From Argopecten irradians (taxonomy: Eukaryota; Mollusca; Bivalvia; Pectinida; Pectinidae): DNA of 64,000 nucleotides. Below are positions 53,801-64,000 of the stretch, piece after piece. The stretch lies in assembly GCF_041381155.1 (NCBI RefSeq), contig NC_091134.1:39143338-39207337 (forward strand), written 5' to 3'. The notes under the pieces were generated by a model that worked only from the letters and a program-made list of their open reading frames with translations, was not told where the DNA came from and searched no databases. The position numbers and the translations under genes were made by a program. Every line of letters starts with the position of its first letter. Position 1 is the stretch's first letter.

Positions 53801-55542
53801 AGGAATATTTTGTACATGTTTTCGTTATAGGGTTATGATTAAATACTTGGATTTTTAAGTCACTGATCAATGCATATATTCAATATAAAAGGAAAACATC
53901 ACTTGAAATTTCTATCTTTAATTCCTTGAAAGTCCGTTTTTGGAGCACATGTGTTCATGACTAGACACATGTTACGATATTGAATGTAGGTGTAATCTTT
54001 CAAAGAAAAGAAAAAAAAAAAACTGTTTATGTAAATAGAGAATGTCACATTTGATTTTTCTACCATACCCACAAGTATGTATTTTCTGTTGTAGAATTGT
54101 CAGCATTAGTCAAGATTACGTCACCCGAGAAATCTACACCGCAGGCAACAAAGAGATCAAACACCAAAAAGACACGCGTTACAAGATCAAGTGCAGCTCA
54201 GATTTCCAATTTAGATACAAATCAGACTGCTCCACAGTCTAGTTCGAAGAAAACTAAAAAGGGAAATGAAACTGTTATGGCAGTTTTGTCACCAAGTGGT
54301 GGGTCTGTACACCATCTGCCTGTTCTGGAGGTTAACTCCCTCAGTGAGGTGGCAGACGCCAAGGATCTAGTTCCCATGGGACAGCTTATTCCTACAACTC
54401 TTCCTGTGACTTCATCACATACATCCATGGTAACAACACAATCTTCAATGACATCACAACCACAGTGTTTCTCATCCCAGAGTAGCTCTCTCTTATCCAT
54501 GCCTTTACCAGAGCATATATCCTCACGTTCACCTGAAAACATATTGAGTACAACAAAGATAACAATAACGTCATCAAGTTCACCTTTTGTACAAACAGAT
54601 GCTCCGCAGACTCCCCCAACATCTAGCTGTTACACAGAATATCCCAGCATGCCAGAATTATGTGGTACCCTACCATCTCTTCCTGTGCCTGCTACTATCT
54701 GCGATAAATCCAAGGACAAGCAGCCAGATCACGCCACAGTTCTCAGCGACATTTACTCTGCTGACAGGGACTTCCTGGAGTCACCTCACTCTGACATTGA
54801 TAACAGTGATAATCATAAAGAGGATAAATTAACACAGGCAGGTGTTGCATCTGTGACTGATGATCTCAATCGTTATTGCGGAATTCCTATAGACAAGTTA
54901 ACACAGCGGGATGTACATTTGCGACCGCTCGATTTTGGTTCATCAATACCACAGACAAGTCAGGCAGAGGTCTCCTCTCCCATCAGACAGCCTTCGTTTG
55001 GACGCGGCAAAAGAACTCCCGCCACAAATAAAAAGAAAAAAATTGGTAGACCTCCAACAAGGAGATCAACACGTGGAAAATCACAGCCCACTGCAGATGA
55101 TGAAATTATGAATTCACCAACAACATCAAAAGACTCTACACATGGTCAGCCACAAACTCTTACTAGAACTGGACCTCTACATGAGAGGTTTGAGTCTGGA
55201 ACCGACTCGGCAGAAGGAATTACCTCACAACACATATCTGACATTTCACAACAAGGCAAAGCATCACAAGGGAATTTCTTTGTCACTCCATCACGTAAAG
55301 GGAAGATGTCAGTGCCAGTAGCTCCAAGTCAGGTCAGAAGTCCTTATCATGAACCGGTTTGTACACCTCATCAAGACATTGGTTACAGTCCAGCAAGCAC
55401 ACCTGACAGACTCACAATATGTACACCAACTCGCACTGACGATTTACCATCAAAAGGAGATACACCTCGACAAGTCTTAACCCTAGGAAATGTGGGAGCG
55501 TTAAGTCTACAGGAAGTAGTAAAACTCTCCAACTTATCATGA
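44821..55542 (+). CDS. NPAT: NPAT, histone-gene coactivator (exons 1-4 plus duplicated exons 5-11, copy 1)
   Basis: NPAT sits at histone locus bodies, is phosphorylated by cyclin E-CDK2 and activates replication-dependent histone genes at S phase. Exons: 44821-44875, 45066-45236, 46077-46643, 47143-47350, 47842-47974, 48546-48728, 49701-49797, 50420-50524, 50991-51913, 52891-53044, 54095-55542. Phases agree and give 1347 aa to the first stop. The start ATG opens MACDSLYFLPSEIARLVLGY, matching human NPAT's LPSDVARLVLGYLQ; LisH is residues 10-42. Exon 3 encodes the conserved NPALSSLW segment and the downstream basic RTRMAMAERRR stretch. Exons 9-11 are Ser/Thr/Pro-rich, with basic SRGRKK and KKKKIGRPPTR (AT-hook-like) tracts and several S/T-P sites near the end, as expected for a CDK target. 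The stop at 55540-55542 is probably not the natural end: coding-like sequence continues in another frame for about 830 bases. Exons 5-11 are duplicated at 56.9 kb onward. Divergent from PEX7. Confidence 0.9.
45712..45780 (+). mobile_element. 5' fragment of a third Helentron/pearl-like element (E3)
   Basis: Hairpin GCAGCCC-AGA-GGGCTGC (45712-45728) has the same invariant CCCAGAGGG core as E1 and E2 but a different paired flank. No tandem body or matching 3' hairpin follows, so this is a truncated copy in NPAT intron 2. Confidence 0.45.
47366..47435 (+). repeat. tRNA-derived SINE head or tRNA pseudogene (NPAT intron 4)
   Basis: TAGCTTGGTCAGACTGC resembles a D-arm/A-box, and GGATTCAATTCCC (47417-47429) a T-arm/B-box, about 50 bases apart. 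No acceptor stem closes it, so it is not a functional tRNA. Part of this segment reappears in the duplication junction at 56376-56436. Confidence 0.5.
48899..49022. mobile_element. 124-bp MITE in NPAT intron 6, copy 1
   Basis: Perfect 24-bp inverted ends: TTGCATATTACAGAGTTATC... and ...GATAACTCTGTAATATGCAA, including the inner TGCC/GGCA. No clear target duplication. The duplicated block carries the same insertion at 57934-58057, so it predates the duplication. Confidence 0.75.
51954..52290. mobile_element. TTAA-flanked MITE in NPAT intron 9, copy 1
   Basis: Ends AGTGAATAGTCGGGCAAAGA and, inverted, AGTGAACAGTCGGGCAAGGA (two mismatches in 20), each abutted by TTAA (51950-51953, 52291-52294). 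The 337-bp body is non-coding. It starts 41 bases after the exon 9 donor. A piggyBac-type non-autonomous origin is likely. A second copy sits in the duplicate. Confidence 0.72.
53676..53732. repeat. Hairpin repeat in NPAT intron 10, copy 1
   Basis: TATAGTGCACAC and GTGCGCACTATA are near-inverse arms around 33 bases. In copy 2 (62705-62761) the left arm reads TATAGTGCGCAC, an exact inverse of the right arm. Likely the end of a small DNA element. Confidence 0.5.
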
Positions 55543-56374
55543 CGATGCGACAAGTCGGGATAGTGTTATATCTCACCATGCTTCTAGCCCTTCTCTAAGT
55601 CATATTGAGCAAAACCGTGCAAGGCAGATTGACTCAAATGGCAAATCAGATTCAAAAGTCAAGGACAAAAATGGTACTGTGTATAGGGGAGAAGAGATGG
55701 AAACACAGATTCCTCATTCTGAAAATGAGAATATTGCAGAATCAGAGATAAGTAGTGCAGTTATGTCACTTCAAGATGAAGCTGTTTCTGAAGGAATGAG
55801 AGACACGCCAAATCCTGATGCACTTGAACTGCTGCCTTACTCTAGTGGCCAGGGATTTGAACATACAATCAACACTGATTTTCAACAGTTACCCACAGTG
55901 ACCAAAGACAACAACAACTGGTCAGTTCCTAAAGACACAATAGATAGACAGCAGTCAGACGTTAGTGTTCAGTCAGTGACTAACCCTATAAGAGAGCAAA
56001 ATGCTATTCCCAGTGAAATGCCACAGAACAGGAGGTATTCAGATGCAATCTCAGAGTCTGTAACCTCTGATGTAAATACATGTACTGTAGTATCAAACTC
56101 TGATACTATTAACCATTCTCATCCAATCAACCAAAGTCATGATACCCAGAAACCACAACAAAATGTTAACCAACCACAAAGTCATGGTGTCAACCACTTG
56201 CAACAGGAGGTCATCAACCAATCACAAGATCATGTTGTCAACCAATCACAAAGCTATGACATCAACCATTCACATGGACCTGTTGTTAACCAATCACAAG
56301 GACAGTTCACCAACCAATCTGAAGAAAACCAAAATACTACTTCAGCAATCCAGACCACATCAGTGATATATTGA
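55543..56374 (+). CDS. NPAT: NPAT exon 11 continuation in a shifted frame (copy 1)
   Basis: After the stop at 55540-55542, the frame offset by one base is open from 55523 to 56374. It reads like the same protein: acidic, Ser/Gln/Asn-rich and hydrophilic. It includes a tandem NQSQ/NHSH repeat of roughly 8-12 residues at about 56110-56330. Codon composition matches the upstream exon. The frame break lies between 55523 and 55540 and needs one inserted or missing base. It is either a sequencing/assembly indel or a true inactivating change in copy 1. Copy 2 does not reach this point within the window, so the two cannot be compared. Confidence 0.65.
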
Positions 56375-56564
56375 GAGTGGCAACACTGGACTTTTCACAT
56401 GGATCACAGGCCAGGATTCATTCCCTTTTACACTCAAGCAATACCAAAGATCTTCTGCAAATCAATTGCCATTTCGTGGACCAAATCACAGGGGCTTGGA
56501 TCTTCAACTGCCTGTGGTTAGTCAGACAAAGTTATGTCGATTAAGATTCTCCTGGTAAGCCTAC
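56375..56564 (+). other. Scrambled junction between the two NPAT copies
   Basis: 56376-56436 resembles the SINE-like part of intron 4 (47382-47437) with many small differences. 56437-56530 resembles continued exon 11 coding sequence (an open frame reading QYQRSSANQLPFRG). 56531-56564 returns to intron 4 (TTATGTCGATTAAGATT...CTGGTAAG). From 56565 copy 2 is near-identical to copy 1. This 190-bp zone of low identity between near-perfect copies is abnormal. Confidence 0.6.
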
Positions 56565-56875
56565 TAAATTATCTTTAAAGTCAACCAAACTGGTTATATG
56601 AACACACCTACCAATGCAAATGTCTGATTTATTAGAGTGTCTGACATCAGCAAAAATACTGAAATTAGACTAGGTCGTTAGTTCAAATGAATTCAAGATA
56701 AAGACATTCATCTGTAGCTTATTTTGATTGGATTGTATAATAAAAAGTAGCTAATTCTAGTACTGTTTTATTGTTACTCTGTCTGAATTAAGTAAATTGT
56801 TAATTCCACAATACTTTACTGCACCAATTTATAATATGATACATAATGCATTTGTATAAAACATTCATTAATTAG

Positions 56876-59800
56876 ACCACCAAAGAGAAAACCCCAAGGA
56901 GAAGTCCGTAAACAGAATAAATCTGACTCCAGTATTCTACATGGTGTTGGTAGTCATAATGAAAGTAGTAACAGTACTGATGGATCAGCCCTGGAGAACT
57001 CTTTCCCTGTAAGTATATGTAACATCTGGGAAAAATCTAGTTTGTATTTATAATATTCAAACAAGGAATAAAATTCCAAAGGTTCTCCTTGCTTTATAAA
57101 CATCATTTGGCAGAAAGCTTATTCCATGCTTTTGAAAATCTGTTTCTTTAGATAATATGAGGTTCTTCTTCAGAAATTTCTTTCCTGTTTTTATTAGTAT
57201 CCTACATTTAATTAAAAATATATGTCGTGAAAACTTTGGTGAGTGGCATTATGTCAACAAAACCTAATCACTTTTACAGCATAGGGCCCAGTTTTATCTA
57301 TGTACTTAAACTTAAAATTCTTCACAAGATATAATTACAAAATTGAAGTAAAAGCTTGTAGGAAAGTTGATTTTATTATTGAGGTGCATAATGACAATAT
57401 ATGTATTAGTGTAAAGTTAATTTGAAACTAATATAAAACCATTAAAGGAAATTTGTGAAGTTAACAACTTCAACATAAATATCAGTAATGGACTTAACCC
57501 ATTGTTGTAATTGTTATTTAAGCTAAGTCATATTGTATAAGAAAATTATGTGATTATATCTTATATTAATGATTTTACAGCAAATCCTGGAGCATATCAT
57601 GAACGACCCCCTACTTCCTCACAAACTGGCTGAGAATATCAACAAGAGCCTACACCCTGAAGTAATACCTGACCCGGGAACACCTGCTACTCTCCCTCCT
57701 GTGGATGTGGTCCCAGAGAGTCCCTTCATGGGCCGCTCCCTCGAGGATATCCTTGATCAGCAGGTATCGTGTTTAAACTGCTCACATATTGCCCATGTAG
57801 TTGCATCACTACTTATCGTGAGCTCTAATAGCAAGGATCTGTTGTCTTTTACAAAGGAATGTAATACCATGATCTATTTATTTCATGCCTATTGCTCAAC
57901 CCAACTTAATATGAGAAGTGTTCTATTTTATCATTGCATATTACAGAGTTATCTGCCCTTGCTGGTAGGTAATGATTGTAATATCTCTTACTCTGAAAAA
58001 AGGATATAGTACTCGGAAACAGCTGACATCAAAGGCAGATAACTCTGTAATATGCAAATACGAAATAGCCAACCAGTGATTTCAGGTAGTGCTAAACAAC
58101 TTTTAATCACAAATAGTTTTATTTGCAGTAAAAAATACTTCACTCACTGTCATTGAGACCGAATTTCTAGATCAAGTCTTTATCTTTTCCTCTTTTAGAC
58201 TTAGGAGTAAGAAATGTGTATCTTTGAATTCAAACTATTGTACTCAAATAGAAACAATGTGCTTCCATTTAATGCTGTACTAAGAAAATAATTCAGCATT
58301 GTTTATTGGGTAGTTGAGTATTATTAATTAAAATTTGTTCCTCAATGACTCAATGAGGTACTATTGATACACCAGGTATGTACACTGAGAATTGATTGTG
58401 TAGAAGTTATGTTATTTATCTTACAAAGGCAATTTTTTCTGTCCTGAACTTCAGGTCCAGAAATCTTGACCTAAAATTGACTAGAATATAGCCTGAGGCA
58501 ATTTCAGGTTAGAGTTTAGACCTGTGATTGACCAGAATTTCAAATGAATTTTCACCTCAGTGAATTTTCATGTCAAATTCATGTGAATTTCAGGTTAGTA
58601 TTGTATTTTACCTGAAATCTAGTATTCTTCTTGCTGCATGTAAATTTCAGTTTATGATCTTTTGCTTGTGTAAATAACGAAGAAATATTTCCTAGACAAC
58701 GTATATTTTATTAATTAAGAAACCTGTTTTAAAAGGAAACACAAATGCCAGCATCCTCGATCAATGGAATTATAGAGCTGACAGAAAAGGATCCTAACTT
58801 CGAGTGGCTGTTTTCTGCTGGTGTTTGTTATCGTAAGTAAACCTCTAGGTTAACTCCATAAAGACCATTGGACAGTCATGTAATCATCCTCTTATATTTC
58901 AACAAGTTACTGAAACATGTGTTCTAAATATAATGCTATCAGATTTTTTTCACAACAATCTCACTTTTGTTATCTTTCTGCTTTTAATATTAGATCAAAT
59001 TAATAATAATTTCCTTTTTGATTTTGATTAAACTATGATTCACTTTGATATTACCAATTCTTTGTTGTAAGCATTCATGATTAAAAATAAAACATGTAAA
59101 ATATGCTGGAAAATACTATTTAATAGGTAAAATGTATTTATGCTAGGAAATAAATATCCATATTTCAATTTTTTATTCTTGTCTGAAACTATTTTGATTC
59201 CTAAAACATCAGGTACATAAAATGATAAAAGTAATTTCTGATCTCAAACATAATTTCAAATGTTTTGCAAATATTTGTACATGTATAAAATGTATAATGT
59301 TATATGAATTCATGATTATCAGTACAAGCTTTCAGTAAGAGATGTTTTGGAAATAACAAAAGACACAAAATATTGTATACACAAAAACAAATTAGTTTCC
59401 AGTAAATTAATTTGCACTGAGAGTGTCACGGTAATGACTTTTGAATCATTTTAGTTGATGAAGCCACCCACGACCGAGATTTTCTAGAGAAGAGTCGAAG
59501 TAATGGACTACAGTCTTCTACTAAAGCTTCATCACAACATCCACAGCCTGGCTCCTCAGGTAACTCTCCACCTAATGTGTCATAGGAACTCCTTGATGTC
59601 AGAGCTAAGTTTCATCAGCATTCTAATTTCAGGAAACTTTGCAAAGTCAAATCACATGGGCAAAGATTGAGAAAAACATTTTACCCTATTCTGGTTTTTT
59701 TTAGGCTTTTGTTTTAAAGTCATGATGGATAAAGATTGAGGAAAATATTTACCAGTTCTAGTATTTTTGTGAAAGTTAAAGTCTACTTTTTGGACAGAGT

Positions 59801-62800
59801 TTTAATATCTAAATCACATCTTACAGAGATTAATTTTACCCTGGAATAAGAGTTTTCCTGTGTATCTCTCTTTACAAACATGAGAACATTCAATAAATTG
59901 TCCCATTTGTCTTTTATCAAACGCTAGTGGGATAGGCAACAAGTAATTTACTTGCAATTAACAGTCATAAATTTCTGTATTTGACTAAAATATCATTGAT
60001 TGAATGTCCCTTTGTGTATGTTTTAGGTTGTAAAGATTCTGTTCCAGTGTCGAGCATGTTGTTTGGTGAAGTAACATCAGACAACATCCACTTTACACCA
60101 CCTACTAGTTTTATCCCAGATGACAATGAAAATAACCTTTTTAATCCTGCGCTTCCAATGTCTATGCCAAATTTTTCAAAAACACCAACAAGTCATGCTG
60201 AATCTTTTCAAAGTCTTTCTCAATTCACGAAAACCAGGGAAGCAGTCAGTGCACCGCTGTTTCAAGTTACTGAATGTGGGACCATGTTACACCACACGGG
60301 GACAAGTAGTGTTTCAGTCCCTGTTACAAATTCTTATACTGCTTCCCAGACTTTAGGGACATCTGCTGTACAAAGTGTGACTATGTGTGTGACAGCTCAA
60401 CCACTGGAAACTGCTGTTACTTCTCATCAACCAATCACATCTAGGACTTCCTCTCAGCCAATCACAACTGCTGTGACATCCATACAACCAATCACCTCGT
60501 CTTTCTCATCTGAATGTGGTAAAGAGACAGTGGAGACCACGTTAACATCTCCCCACGGTTTCCCGGTGTTGTCTCTCAGGAGTTCAATCAATGATGATGA
60601 TTTACCCGATCCATTGGCGTCCTTCACTATACAGTCTCCTGTCAAGCCGTGCGTGGCAAGTCAGAGTGAGGCTAAAGAAGGGACAAGTGTTGCCTCAGCC
60701 TCATATACGTCGTTTGTCAGTGGTATGGGTAATGGACAACACAGCAGTACTCCAATAATGGCACGATCAAATACTCTAATTTTACCCTGCATAACATCAA
60801 GTGCAGAACCCACAAACAATACTTCAGCTGGTCCATCGTCTTCCCAGATGGGTTTTGTTAAGCCCCATTCAACTACCTCTCCGAAATCCTTGCCTACAGT
60901 CAATCTTCAGTGTCTCATGCAAAAACTGGAAGCTAAAGCCAAGGGAGAGGTATGGTGTGAATTTAGAGCTTTTGTGTACTATTGCTTAAAGTGAATAGTC
61001 GGGCAAAGAAAACCAGTCTAAATGCGTTCATTGGCCTTCCAAAAGTTCTCACATATTAATACGACGGTCAAGTTCTGCTTAGTTTCCCAGTTCTGACCAT
61101 TAAAGTAAAGAAAAGTTGAAAGCATTGAAAGCGAGGCTGCGTGGAAATGTAACCACGGACATAGTGAGCCGGGAGGACGTTTTAGAATTCCCAAACTTTA
61201 AATCAATTTCTTCGTGCGCAGACAGATTTTGACGAGAGATTTTATTTTTCCATTTCATAAGAAATTATACTGGATACATTCACACCATTTTTACCGACTT
61301 TAGCCATCCTTGCCCGACTGTTCACTTTAAAATATTGTGAAATGCATATAGCTGATTGGTTTTCTAGTCATATAATTTGCCAATTACACTTGAAATGAGA
61401 AAATCAGATTTAAAATATCAAAATCTCATGATCTGGCAACAAGGTGTTTTATTTAATCATCTCCTTATTTCAGGGGTGATCGTTTTAGAATATGTCAAAT
61501 TCTGTCTAAATTGACTATTATTATCCCTCAAAATATTAAGCTGCTACACAAAAAAACAAATTAAGCAGAGGCATAACTTTTATTTTATAGTATCATCTCT
61601 GTATTAACATTGTGGAAATTCTGGCTGTGTCAGATTTAGTAAAACCTGATGTTGTCTGCAAGCTCATTTATTGAATACTATTTTATCTGATTCCAAAAAA
61701 AATATACAATTCTATGGCAAATTTGAATTATTTACATGCATAAATGATCAGATTTTATCATATTATTTCAAAATGCTTGTGAAGAAAGTTTTTTTCTACT
61801 GACATTTTTTGCTATAAATGTTATGTAACTGTTCATCATACTAATAGAAATACCTGGTTATTGTCACTGATTGAATTTAATGTGATAAAGACTATTTCCT
61901 ACCAATGGCAGTTGTTTTGGTTACAGATTGTAGAATTGGATGATCTACAGCCAAAACCACCACCCAAACCGAGCAGTAAGTCTCGTGGCAGGAAGAAAAA
62001 TCCTCCAGCAAAGAAGACCTCCCCTAAACGAGTCCAACCAAAACCCTTAAATCCATCAGGAGCTGCTAAATGGTCTTCTGGTAAGTTTGTTGTACACGGT
62101 GGGTATGTTCAGTTTGTTGTCTTGATGATATGACCTTCACACAGGTTCATACTAGAAACAATTATGCTTCATTTGAATTGTGATTTAAATATGTCCTAGA
62201 TTGGCATGCTCAGGGGTTTGCTAATTGAATGAGTAGATTATATTTAATGTATACAAAATGTGTACTGAATGTAGGGACTCAAAATTGTAAATGTAGTAAA
62301 AAAAACTTGAAAGTTCCAGGGGTTTCATTATCTTTCAGGACAGGCGGTACAATTGCAATTTCAGGGGGTACTTTTCTTTACTATCTGTATGCTATCTTAT
62401 GTAATTTAGCCCAAATCAAGCGGTACCACAGCAAGGTTCAACCGGCAAAAAGTGCCAGGTAACGCCTGATATTGAAACCCTTGAAGTTCAAGAAATCCAC
62501 ATTTTTGTTGGGATTAAATGCATGGGAGTACAGTATAACTTGTCAAAACTGGCAGGTATCTAATCTGGATCCATGTGTATTCCTGCGTAATTGTATGGAA
62601 TTTTAATTTATGGTAATCTAAACCTTTATACCTGGCAATACTGGTCAAATATGCTGGTCGTAGTGACATCTGGTTTAGACAAGTTAAACTGTAATACCAT
62701 ATTTTTGTGCCTATAGTGCGCACTTTTTTTCATTACTTATCAAGTGAAAACTTGGGGTGCGCACTATATGCAGGTACAAGGCATGGCCAGGTCCTGGGTC

Positions 62801-64000
62801 ATGATCACCGACCAGCAGGTCCTAGCTAAAGTGTGCAGGAATATTTTGTACATGTTTTCGTTATAGGGTTATGATTAAATACTTGGATTTTTAAGTCAAT
62901 GATCAATGCATATATTCAATATAAAAGGAAAACATCACTTGAAATTTCTATCTTTAATTCCTTGAAAGTCCGTTTTTGGAGCACATGTGTTCATGACTAG
63001 ACACATGTTACGATATTGAATGTAGGTGTAATCTTTCAAAGAAAAAAAAAACTGTTTATGTAAATAAAGAATGTCACATTTGATTTTTCTACCATACCCA
63101 CAAGTATGTATTTTCTGTTGTAGAATTGTCAGCATTAGTCAAGATTACGTCACCCGAGAAATCTACACCGCAGGCAACAAAGAGATCAAACACCAAAAAG
63201 ACACGCGTTACAAGATCAAGTGCAGCTCAGATTTCCAATTTAGATACAAATCAGACTGCTCCACAGTCTAGTTCGAAGAAAACTAAAAAGGGAAATGAAA
63301 CTGTTATGGCAGTTTTGTCACCAAGTGGTGGGTCTGTACACCATCTGCCTGTTCTGGAGGTTAACTCCCTCAGTGAGGTGGCAGACGCCAAGGATCTAGT
63401 TCCCATGGGACAGCTTATTCCTACAACTCTTCCTGTGACTTCATCACATACATCCATGGTAACAACACAATCTTCAATGACATCACAACCACAGTGTTTC
63501 TCATCCAAGAGTAGCTCTCTCTTATCCATGCCTTTACCAGAGCATATATCCTCACGTTCACCTGAAAACATATTGAGTACAACAAAGATAACAATAACGT
63601 CATCAAGTTCACCTTTTGTACAAACAGATGCTCCGCAGACTCCCCCAACATCTAGCTGTTACACAGAATATCCCAGCATGCCAGAATTATGTGGTACCCT
63701 ACCATCTCTTCCTGTGCCTGCTACTATCTGCGATAAATCCAAGGACAAGAAGCCAGATCACGCCACAGTTCTCAGCGACATTTACTCTGCTGACAGGGAC
63801 TTCCTGGAGTCACCTCACTCTGACATTGATAACAGTGATAATCATAAAGAGGATAAATTAACACAGGCAGGTGTTGCATCTGTGACTGATGATCTCAATC
63901 GTTATTGCGGAATTCCTATAGACAAGTTAACACAGCGGGATGTACATTTGCGACCGCTCGATTTTGGTTCATCAATACCACAGACAAGTCAGGCAGAGGT
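56876..64000 (+). CDS. NPAT: NPAT exons 5-11, copy 2 (partial)
   Basis: Exons at 56876-57008, 57581-57763, 58736-58832, 59455-59559, 60027-60949, 61927-62080 and 63124 to beyond 64000. Splice sites and frames match copy 1. No first exon, LisH exon or promoter precedes this block, so on its own it is a headless gene copy. NPAT exon 4 ends in phase 2 and could splice directly to 56876, skipping copy 1 and giving an intact NPAT. The natural 3' end of NPAT is expected to the right of the window. Alternatively this is the other allele placed in series. Confidence 0.85.
57934..58057. mobile_element. 124-bp MITE, copy carried in the duplicate
   Basis: Identical position and inverted ends as 48899-49022. 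It was duplicated with the block and is not a new insertion. Confidence 0.75.
60990..61326. mobile_element. TTAA-flanked MITE, copy carried in the duplicate
   Basis: Counterpart of 51954-52290 in NPAT intron 9, with the same ends and TTAA flanks. Confidence 0.72.

Larger units (their letters stand above)
47531..56560 (+). repeat. Tandem segmental duplication of NPAT, copy 1
   Basis: From 47531 the sequence matches 56565 onward base for base with an offset of 9034-9036, later 9029. It covers intron 4 (part), exons 5-10 and exon 11. I counted roughly 15 substitutions and four or five small indels over the 7.4 kb visible in both copies, about 0.2%. Confidence 0.95.
56565..64000 (+). repeat. Tandem segmental duplication of NPAT, copy 2 (runs off the window)
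   Basis: Direct copy of 47531 onward. Exon-level differences are few: exons 5-10 look identical, and exon 11 has at least two C-to-A changes, each turning Gln to Lys (near 63508 and 63750). Most other differences cluster in intron 10 (62.6-63.1 kb). Confidence 0.95.

Overview
The window is animal nuclear DNA: AT-rich, intron-dense, with GT-AG spliced genes encoding metazoan proteins. It shows no prokaryotic layout. The dispersed repeats (a pearl/Helentron-like element with a 156-bp tandem core, tRNA-derived SINE heads, small TIR elements) are of kinds I associate with bivalve molluscs. I would call it a bivalve, perhaps a scallop, but the species is not determined. I reconstructed exons by hand from reading frames, splice sites and intron phase.

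Region 1 (about 4.3-34.8 kb) holds two paralogous single-pass membrane proteins lying tail to tail. Gene A (+, 4443-14581, 660 aa) and gene B (-, 34727-16260, 741 aa) each have 12 exons with the same phases. Both have the same domain order: signal peptide, EMI-like module, three EGF modules, WAP, VWC, a tiny microexon, a divergent HYR-like module, a canonical HYR module, a transmembrane helix, and a cytoplasmic tail with PPxY and YxxI/L motifs. Gene B alone has an Asp/His-rich stretch after the signal peptide. I know no named family with this architecture. The general plan resembles CED-1/Draper/MEGF-type receptors, but function is unknown. Gene B intron 1 is 11.4 kb and full of repeats.

Region 2 (34.8-38.8 kb) is intergenic with only small repeats.

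Region 3 (38.8-44.4 kb, -) is PEX7, the peroxisomal PTS2 import receptor: nine exons, 314 aa. Its introns carry a Helentron-like element, a TTAA-flanked MITE and a triplicated splice-donor segment.

Region 4 (44.4-44.8 kb) is a compact divergent promoter shared by PEX7 and NPAT. It has a DR1 nuclear-receptor-type site beside PEX7 and ETS, CCAAT and E2F/YY1-like sites beside NPAT.

Region 5 (44.8-64 kb, +) is NPAT, the LisH-domain coactivator of replication-dependent histone genes. Exons 1-4 are single. A block of about 9.03 kb carrying exons 5-11 is present twice in direct tandem with only about 0.2% difference. Copy 1 has a frame break in exon 11 and ends in a scrambled junction. Copy 2 runs off the window. 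This is either a very recent partial gene duplication or two alleles/haplotypes placed in series by the assembler. I saw no rRNA gene, intact tRNA gene, CRISPR array, retrovirus-like element or toxin gene.
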